Below, piece after piece: positions 1-4,041 of a DNA stretch of 5,782 nt. The notes under the pieces were generated by a model that was not told where the DNA came from, made no database searches, and saw only the letters and a list, made by a program, of their open reading frames with translations. A program made the translations under genes and the position numbers. Within the stretch, counting starts at the first letter, position 1, and every line of letters starts with the position of its first letter. The DNA is from Phycisphaerales bacterium (GTDB taxonomy: Bacteria > Planctomycetota > Phycisphaerae > Sedimentisphaerales > Anaerohalosphaeraceae), in the NCBI GenBank assembly GCA_011048645.1, contig DSDR01000300.1, positions 1 to 5,782 on the forward strand, given 5' to 3'.

Positions 1-1062
1 GTAACAGGATACCACGCCGTTATTGCCGGACAGGACATACACCTTTTCGCCATACAGCAGCGGCGAGGGCACATAGGGCGTATGTTCGTTGACTTCCCAG
101 ACGACCGCATCCGTGCCGGTCAGTTCGCCGTTGCGTCCGAGTTGGATGGCTGAGAGTTTGGCCCCGCGAAAGCCGCTGGTACAATAGACCCTGCCGTGTC
201 CGAGGACGGGGGTGGGCACGACGTTTTCGGTCTGTCCGCCGCACTGCCAGATGACCTGTCCGGTTTCGGCGTCATAGCTGCGGATGCGGTTGCGCCCGTT
301 GACGATGATTTGGGTTTTGCCGTCCACCTCGGCGGCGATGGGGGAAGTCCAGGCGGTTGGCTCATCACGGTCCTGGCGCCAGCGGATGTCGCCGGTGTCT
401 TTGTCAAAGGCGATGATATAGGACTGGTCTTCCTGGTCGCCGACGACAACGAGCGTATCACCGACCAGCAGCGGGGAATTGCCCTCGCCGAAGGCGCCGC
501 GCATTCGCATCCTCGGCAGGTCTTTTTGCCATTTAATGTGTCCGTCCATTGTCAGACAATAGAGACCTTGTGAGCCGAAGCTGGCCCAGACATGTGTGCC
601 GTCGGTGACAGGCGAATAGGAGGCAAAGCCGTGGTCGCCGTGATGGCCTTCGTGCGGCACGGTTTCGGCCACCTGAGTGGTCCACAGTGTTTTGCCGGTG
701 TGTCGATCCAGGCAGGCCACCTTGAACTGATACAGCGTGCTGGGCGCGCGTCCGCGTCCGCGTCGCCCCGTCGCAGCGGGCGCAGCGGCCTCGGCGGGCT
801 GCTTTTCGGTGTCCACGGCAATCTGGAAGAACATCTTGTCGCCCCAGACCACCGGCGTTGAATTGGAACCGTCGCCTTCGAGCGGCGCTTTCCACCGGAT
901 ATTTTGCTCTTCGCTCCAGGTCAGCGGAGGATTGCCCTCGGCAATTCCCATCATATTCGGCCCGCGCCACGTCGGCCAATTCGGCGCTGCGACAGCGGAA
1001 ACGCCAAAAAGAAACAAAAAAATGACAGTGCACATCGGCTTCAAGGGGCTTGTTGTCTTCAT
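1..1062 (-). CDS. Exported PQQ-like beta-propeller repeat protein, 3' end beyond the window
   Basis: The frame is open from ATG at 1062 down to base 1, giving 354 codons with no stop; the C-terminus lies outside the window. Residues 1-25 form a Sec signal peptide: K2 and K8, a hydrophobic run VIFLFLFGVSAV, then AVA and likely cleavage after A25. The mature protein opens with WPTWRGPN (29-36), a motif common at the start of planctomycetal PQQ-like propeller proteins. Blade motifs of the form hhxhDxxTGxxxW recur: CLDRHTGKTLW (117-127), YCLTMDGHIKW (168-178), AFDKDTGDIRW (218-228), SYDAETGQVIW (262-272). These define a WD40/PQQ-like propeller fold. The motifs do not prove PQQ binding; most such relatives have no known cofactor or enzymatic role, so the function (a periplasmic scaffold or an enzyme) is unassigned. 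Residues 85-108 are an Ala/Gly/Arg-rich insertion between strands. AAAGGA six bases upstream fixes the start over M10. Codons favour C endings, unlike the two plus-strand genes. Confidence 0.9.
   Translation of the reverse strand, partial: MKTTSPLKPMCTVIFLFLFGVSAVAAPNWPTWRGPNMMGIAEGNPPLTWSEEQNIRWKAPLEGDGSNSTPVVWGDKMFFQIAVDTEKQPAEAAAPAATGRRGRGRAPSTLYQFKVACLDRHTGKTLWTTQVAETVPHEGHHGDHGFASYSPVTDGTHVWASFGSQGLYCLTMDGHIKWQKDLPRMRMRGAFGEGNSPLLVGDTLVVVGDQEDQSYIIAFDKDTGDIRWRQDRDEPTAWTSPIAAEVDGKTQIIVNGRNRIRSYDAETGQVIWQCGGQTENVVPTPVLGHGRVYCTSGFRGAKLSAIQLGRNGELTGTDAVVWEVNEHTPYVPSPLLYGEKVYVLSGNNGVVSCY
747..764. repeat. Three tandem CGCGTC hexamers inside the beta-propeller gene
   Basis: CGCGTC occurs three times head to tail with no gap. 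On the coding strand it encodes the alternating Arg/Gly stretch RGRGR at residues 101-105. Each unit is six bases, so slippage would add or remove an Arg-Gly pair without breaking the frame. It lies in the low-complexity Ala/Gly/Arg insertion, probably a surface loop of the propeller. Confidence 0.8.
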
Positions 1063-1068
1063 TGTGAT

Positions 1069-1074
1069 TCCTTT
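1069..1074 (-). promoter_or_regulatory. Ribosome binding site of the beta-propeller gene
   Basis: AAAGGA on the minus strand ends six bases before ATG at 1062. It decides between this start and the in-frame Met10 at 1035, which has no comparable purine-rich sequence in front of it. Met10 would still leave a signal-peptide-like N-terminus, so the choice rests on this site. I found no convincing -35/-10 pair for this gene on the minus strand between 1063 and 1180. Confidence 0.65.
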
Positions 1075-1177
1075 AGCAATTTTGAGTTTACATCCCAAAT
1101 TCAGGTTCAGTGGATAAAGACCACCGCGAACAATCAATTTGACGACAACGATTCTCCAGTTAAGACGCCCAGAGGAC

Positions 1178-1233
1178 AAAAAACTTTCAAAAAAATCAAA
1201 AAACTGTTTCCAAAAATTCGCAAAATCAAAAAA
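1178..1233. promoter_or_regulatory. Phased A-tracts (probable curved DNA / UP-like region) upstream of the GH127 promoter
   Basis: Six runs of four to seven adenines lie at 1178-1183, 1189-1195, 1198-1203, 1212-1216, 1222-1225 and 1228-1233. Their centres are 50 bp apart over five intervals, a mean of 10.0 bp, close to the helical repeat, although individual steps vary from 7 to 13.5 bp. The last tract ends three bases before the -35 hexamer, where an UP element would contact the RNA polymerase alpha C-terminal domain. Within the tract region AAAATCAAAAAAC occurs twice (1192-1204 and 1222-1234), offset by exactly 30 bp. Curvature and UP function are inferred from base composition and position. 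Confidence 0.5.
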
Positions 1234-1236
1234 CGT

Positions 1237-1267
1237 TTGACAGATTACCCCGTTTACCTTTTATAAT
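1237..1267 (+). promoter_or_regulatory. Sigma70-type promoter of the GH127 gene
   Basis: A perfect -35 TTGACA (1237-1242) is followed by a perfect -10 TATAAT (1262-1267). The spacer is 19 bp, about two longer than optimal, which usually lowers basal strength and can indicate an activator-assisted promoter. Transcription would start near 1274, giving a leader of about 36 nt before ATG at 1310. The A-tracts directly upstream support the call. Confidence 0.7.
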
Positions 1268-1295
1268 CGTACGCGCATCCTACCCGAACAAGATG

Positions 1296-1301
1296 AAAGG
1301 A
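1296..1301 (+). promoter_or_regulatory. Ribosome binding site of the GH127 gene
   Basis: AAAGGA lies eight bases before ATG at 1310 and is the same hexamer used by the divergent beta-propeller gene. It supports 1310 as the start, which also gives a complete signal peptide. Confidence 0.75.
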
Positions 1302-1309
1302 AACGAACC

Positions 1310-3757
1310 ATGTACAGGAACGACAAATCAGCATTGGGGGTTTTGGTTTTTTGCCTGGTAGGTTTTTCGGCGGTTTACGCCGCGGCCGATTCTCCGTTTC
1401 AGGATTATCCCTATCAGCCTGCGGCGTTTACCCAGGTGCATTTCGAGGACGCTTTTTGGCTGCCGCGGATAGAGACCAACCGCGCGGCGACGATTCCGTT
1501 TGCGTTTAAGCAGTCCGAGGATACGGGGCGTATTGAAAACTTCAAGGTCGCCGCCAAACTGTCGGACAAGCCCTGGCAGGGCGATTTCGGCTTTAACGAC
1601 AGCGATGTGTACAAGATTATCGAAGGGGCCTCGTACAGTCTGATGGTGCATCCGGATCCGGAACTGGACGCCTATCTGGATCAACTGATCGCGTGGATCG
1701 GGGCCGCCCAGGAGCCGGACGGCTATCTGTACACCGCGTGGACGGCGCAGGCCCGCAAGGACGGGCGCGCCATTGCCTGCTGCTACGAAAAGGAGCGATG
1801 GGATAATATTCGCGACGCCCATGAACTGTATAATGTCGGGCATATGTATGAAGCGGCTGTAGCGCACTATCTGGCGACGGGCAAACGCAGTTTTCTGGAT
1901 ATTGCCGTCAAAAATGCGGATCTGGTGTGTTCGGTTTTCCATCCAAACGGTCGGCTTGATCCGCCGGGCCATCAGGAAATCGAGATTGGCCTGGTTAAGC
2001 TGTATCGCGTTACCGGGGATGAAAAATACCTCAATCAGGCCAAATTTTTCCTGGATATGCGCGGGCGCAACGCCGACAAACGGCGTCTGTACGGGCCTTA
2101 CAGTCAGGATCACAAGCCGGTGGTCGAGCAGGCCGAGGCGGTCGGGCACGCGGTGCGGGCGGCGTATATGTACGCGGCGATGGCGGATGTGGCGGCGCTG
2201 ACCGGCGATGCGGCGTATCTGAAGGCCATTGACGCGATTTGGGACAATGTCGTCTCGAGAAAGCTTTATATTACCGGCGGCATCGGCGCTCGCCACGCCG
2301 GCGAGGCGTTCGGGGATAATTATGAACTGCCCAACCGCACGGCGTATTGCGAAACTTGTGCGGCGATTGCCAATGTGTTCTGGAATCATCGGATGTTTTT
2401 GCTGCACGGCAAGGCCGATTACATCGATGTGATGGAATTGTCGCTGTATAACAATGTGCTCAGCGGCGTGTCGCTGGACGGGATGCTGTTTTTCTATCCC
2501 AATCCGCTGGAAAGTGCGGCCGGACACGACCGCCAGCCGTGGTTCGGCTGTGCGTGCTGTCCGAGCAATATCTGCCGTTTTATGGCCTCGGTGCCCGGGT
2601 ATGCCTATGCCGTGCGTAACGGAGCGGTTTATGTGAATCTCTATGTCAGCGGCAACAGCGAGCTGGCCGCAGGCGACGGAATCGTCAACTTGACTCAATC
2701 GACCGATTATCCCCATAACGGCAAAGTGGTGCTGACGATGGAGTCGAACACGCCGGGTCCGCTTGCGCTGCATCTGCGGATTCCCGGCTGGGCGCGGAAC
2801 AAGCCCGTACCGAGCACGCTGTACTCGGTACTCAAGCCGTCCGAACAGGCAGTCGGGCTGACCGTCAACGGCCAGGCCGTTCCGGTCGATCTTCACAACG
2901 GCTATGCGGTCATTGATCGCACGTGGAAGGCCGGCGATACCGTTACGCTGGAGCTTCCGATGACGGTGCGGCGGGTGGTCTGCGATGAGCGTGTGCGGGA
3001 CAATGTCGGCAAGGTCGCCCTGCAGCGCGGGCCGCTGGTGTATTGTCTGGAAGGCGTCGATGTGGCTCAGGGCCGTGTGTTGAATTTGATGCTGCCCGAT
3101 GAGGCGGCGCTGAAGACCGAATACAAACCCGATTTGCTGGGCGGGGTTACCGTCATTCAGGGCGCGGCGGTGGAACTGCGCCGCACACTGGAAGGGGGAC
3201 TGGAACGCCGCGAACGCGCATTTTCGGCTATTCCTTACTATGCCTGGGCGCATCGCGGCCGGACGCCGATGGCCGTGTGGCTGCCGCGCACCGAACAGGC
3301 CGCCGTGCCGCTGCCGGCGCCGACGATTGCATCCCAAAGCAAGGTCAGCGCCTCGTACCAAACGACGGTCGGCAATGCGCGGCTTGAGTTTGTGCAGGAT
3401 CAGCTTGTGCCGAAATCTTCGGGCGATCAGGAACAGGGCTTTTATCACTGGTGGCCGCGAAAAGGTACGACCGAATGGATTCAGTATGATTTTAAGGCGC
3501 CGACGACGGTGTCTTCGGTTGCGGTCTATTGGTTCGACGATACCGGTCGGGGCGAGTGCCGCATCCCCAAGTCCTGGCGTGTGCTTTATCGCGACGGCGA
3601 CGCATGGAAACCTGTCGAGCCTGCCACCGAGTACACCACCACACGCGACGCCTTTGACCGCGTTCGTTTCAAACCGGTTGCCACCGACGCGCTGCGTCTG
3701 GAGATGACCTTTCAAGACAATTATTCTTCAGGCATTCAGGAATGGATTGTTGAGTAA
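1310..3757 (+). CDS. Secreted GH127-family (DUF1680) glycosidase, probable beta-L-arabinofuranosidase, with C-terminal discoidin-like domain
   Basis: A complete gene of 815 residues ending in TAA. Residues 1-24 are a signal peptide (hydrophobic VLVFCLVGFSAVYA, cleavage before AADSP), so the enzyme acts outside the cytoplasm. From about residue 38 to 440 is the (alpha/alpha)6-barrel of GH127, the family of retaining beta-L-arabinofuranosidases typified by Bifidobacterium HypBA1. Landmarks are GGIGARHAGEAFGDNYELPN (323-342), YCETC (346-350) and GCACCPSNICR (413-423). By spacing to HypBA1 E322, E338, C340, C417 and C418, I assign E332 as acid/base, E348, C350 and C417 as zinc ligands, and C416 as the zinc-bound nucleophile; all are present. 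Residues about 440-670 are beta-sandwich. Residues about 672-815 (WWPRKGTTEWIQYDF, VYWFDDTGRGECRIPKSW) are an F5/8-type-C-like domain, possibly glycan-binding, which makes the protein longer than HypBA1 (658 residues). The family is certain; the exact sugar is not, since relatives (GH146 and others) vary. Confidence 0.93.
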   Translation: MYRNDKSALGVLVFCLVGFSAVYAAADSPFQDYPYQPAAFTQVHFEDAFWLPRIETNRAATIPFAFKQSEDTGRIENFKVAAKLSDKPWQGDFGFNDSDVYKIIEGASYSLMVHPDPELDAYLDQLIAWIGAAQEPDGYLYTAWTAQARKDGRAIACCYEKERWDNIRDAHELYNVGHMYEAAVAHYLATGKRSFLDIAVKNADLVCSVFHPNGRLDPPGHQEIEIGLVKLYRVTGDEKYLNQAKFFLDMRGRNADKRRLYGPYSQDHKPVVEQAEAVGHAVRAAYMYAAMADVAALTGDAAYLKAIDAIWDNVVSRKLYITGGIGARHAGEAFGDNYELPNRTAYCETCAAIANVFWNHRMFLLHGKADYIDVMELSLYNNVLSGVSLDGMLFFYPNPLESAAGHDRQPWFGCACCPSNICRFMASVPGYAYAVRNGAVYVNLYVSGNSELAAGDGIVNLTQSTDYPHNGKVVLTMESNTPGPLALHLRIPGWARNKPVPSTLYSVLKPSEQAVGLTVNGQAVPVDLHNGYAVIDRTWKAGDTVTLELPMTVRRVVCDERVRDNVGKVALQRGPLVYCLEGVDVAQGRVLNLMLPDEAALKTEYKPDLLGGVTVIQGAAVELRRTLEGGLERRERAFSAIPYYAWAHRGRTPMAVWLPRTEQAAVPLPAPTIASQSKVSASYQTTVGNARLEFVQDQLVPKSSGDQEQGFYHWWPRKGTTEWIQYDFKAPTTVSSVAVYWFDDTGRGECRIPKSWRVLYRDGDAWKPVEPATEYTTTRDAFDRVRFKPVATDALRLEMTFQDNYSSGIQEWIVE

Positions 3758-3800
3758 GCGTGATTTTCTTTGACCTGCCGGCAACGAAACGGTATCCTAA

Positions 3801-3827
3801 CTCAAACTGATCGATGGCCGGTTTGAG
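3801..3827. repeat. Inverted repeat CTCAAAC/GTTTGAG downstream of GH127
   Basis: CTCAAAC (3801-3807) and GTTTGAG (3821-3827) are perfect complements. The stem can extend inward by a T-G wobble and a G-C pair, leaving a 9-base loop. It starts 43 bases after the GH127 stop codon. No T-run follows on the plus strand, so it is not a classic intrinsic terminator; it could act as a 3'-end RNA-stabilising hairpin or a protein site. Confidence 0.45.
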
Positions 3828-3830
3828 AGA

Positions 3831-3865
3831 TCAAAAATCAAAAATTAAAGAGCAAAATTGAGGAT
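3831..3865. repeat. Run of degenerate 7-bp A-rich repeats
   Basis: Five consecutive heptads can be aligned. TCAAAAA occurs twice exactly (3831-3837, 3838-3844), followed by diverging copies TTAAAGA (3845-3851), GCAAAAT (3852-3858) and TGAGGAT (3859-3865). The first two are clear and the last is barely recognisable. The run leads straight into the GC-rich hairpin at 3862-3884, so the two may form one element. Confidence 0.45.
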
Positions 3866-3884
3866 TCGCCCTTTCGGGCGAGCC
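3862..3884. terminator. GC-rich hairpin, possible terminator
   Basis: TCGCCC (3866-3871) pairs perfectly with GGGCGA (3876-3881) around a four-base loop. The stem extends outward by a T-G wobble and, past one bulged A, two G-C pairs (3862-3863 with 3883-3884). On the plus strand the nearest T-run (3896-3900) begins 11 bases after the stem, too far for a standard intrinsic terminator. Read on the minus strand the loop is GAAA, a stable GNRA-type tetraloop, and T-rich sequence follows from 3858 leftward. Termination of GH127 transcription is possible but not demonstrated by the sequence. Confidence 0.4.
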
Positions 3885-4041
3885 ATTTCATTGCCTTTTT
3901 GTGAACACTGTAACATCTTTTATGGACTATGTTTATGTCAAAATAGATCAGGTTTTCGGTTAGTTTGAGATCCTAATTAGTTTTATGGTATCTTTTTTTT
4001 GGTAATCAATAGCAGGTTTTGGATTTGCGTCTGTCTCCAAA

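Larger units (their letters stand above)
3758..4041. other. AT-rich non-coding region between the GH127 and membrane-protein genes
   Basis: These 284 bp hold no credible gene; the longest plus-strand reading from ATG at 3922 gives only 13 codons. Contents in order are a hairpin (3801-3827), degenerate heptads (3831-3865), a GC-rich hairpin (3862-3884), a T5 run (3896-3900), an 8-bp palindrome CTAATTAG (3973-3980) and a T8 run (3993-4000). GTTTGAGA occurs at 3821-3828 and again at 3963-3970. The only promoter-like pair I can offer for the downstream gene is TTGTGA (3899-3904) and TATGGA (3921-3926) with a 16-bp spacer, which is weak. Confidence 0.7.

Noticed and set aside
196..573. 125-codon plus-strand frame with plausible-looking composition
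   Set aside because: It is antisense to conserved propeller blades, has no ribosome binding site, and its Asp/Val/Gly richness is the mirror image of the real gene's codons.
533..1033. 166-codon minus-strand frame overlapping the start of the beta-propeller gene
   Set aside because: It is out of frame with the signal peptide and blade motifs of the real gene, which runs without interruption from 1062 to the window edge. The translation is Arg-rich and patternless.
1105..1125. GTGG/CCAC inverted repeat in the divergent region
   Set aside because: Only four base pairs around a seven-base loop; expected by chance.
904..1266. 120-codon plus-strand frame across the divergent intergenic region
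   Set aside because: Its Lys-rich tail comes from the A-tracts, it overlaps the 5' end of the beta-propeller gene in antisense, and its stop lies within the -10 hexamer of the GH127 promoter.
1831..2432. Small out-of-frame plus-strand ORFs inside GH127
   Set aside because: They are Arg/Cys-rich shadows in another frame of a gene whose own frame carries all the family motifs.
1328..3715. 795-codon open frame antisense to the GH127 gene
   Set aside because: It is codon-aligned with GH127 and open only because TTA, CTA and TCA are absent from the real gene. Its product is Arg/His/Ile-rich with no domain pattern and it has no supported start.
3973..4000. Palindrome CTAATTAG followed by a T8 run as an intrinsic terminator
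   Set aside because: An 8-bp palindrome without a loop cannot form a usable hairpin, it is AT-only apart from its ends, and 12 bases separate it from the T-run.
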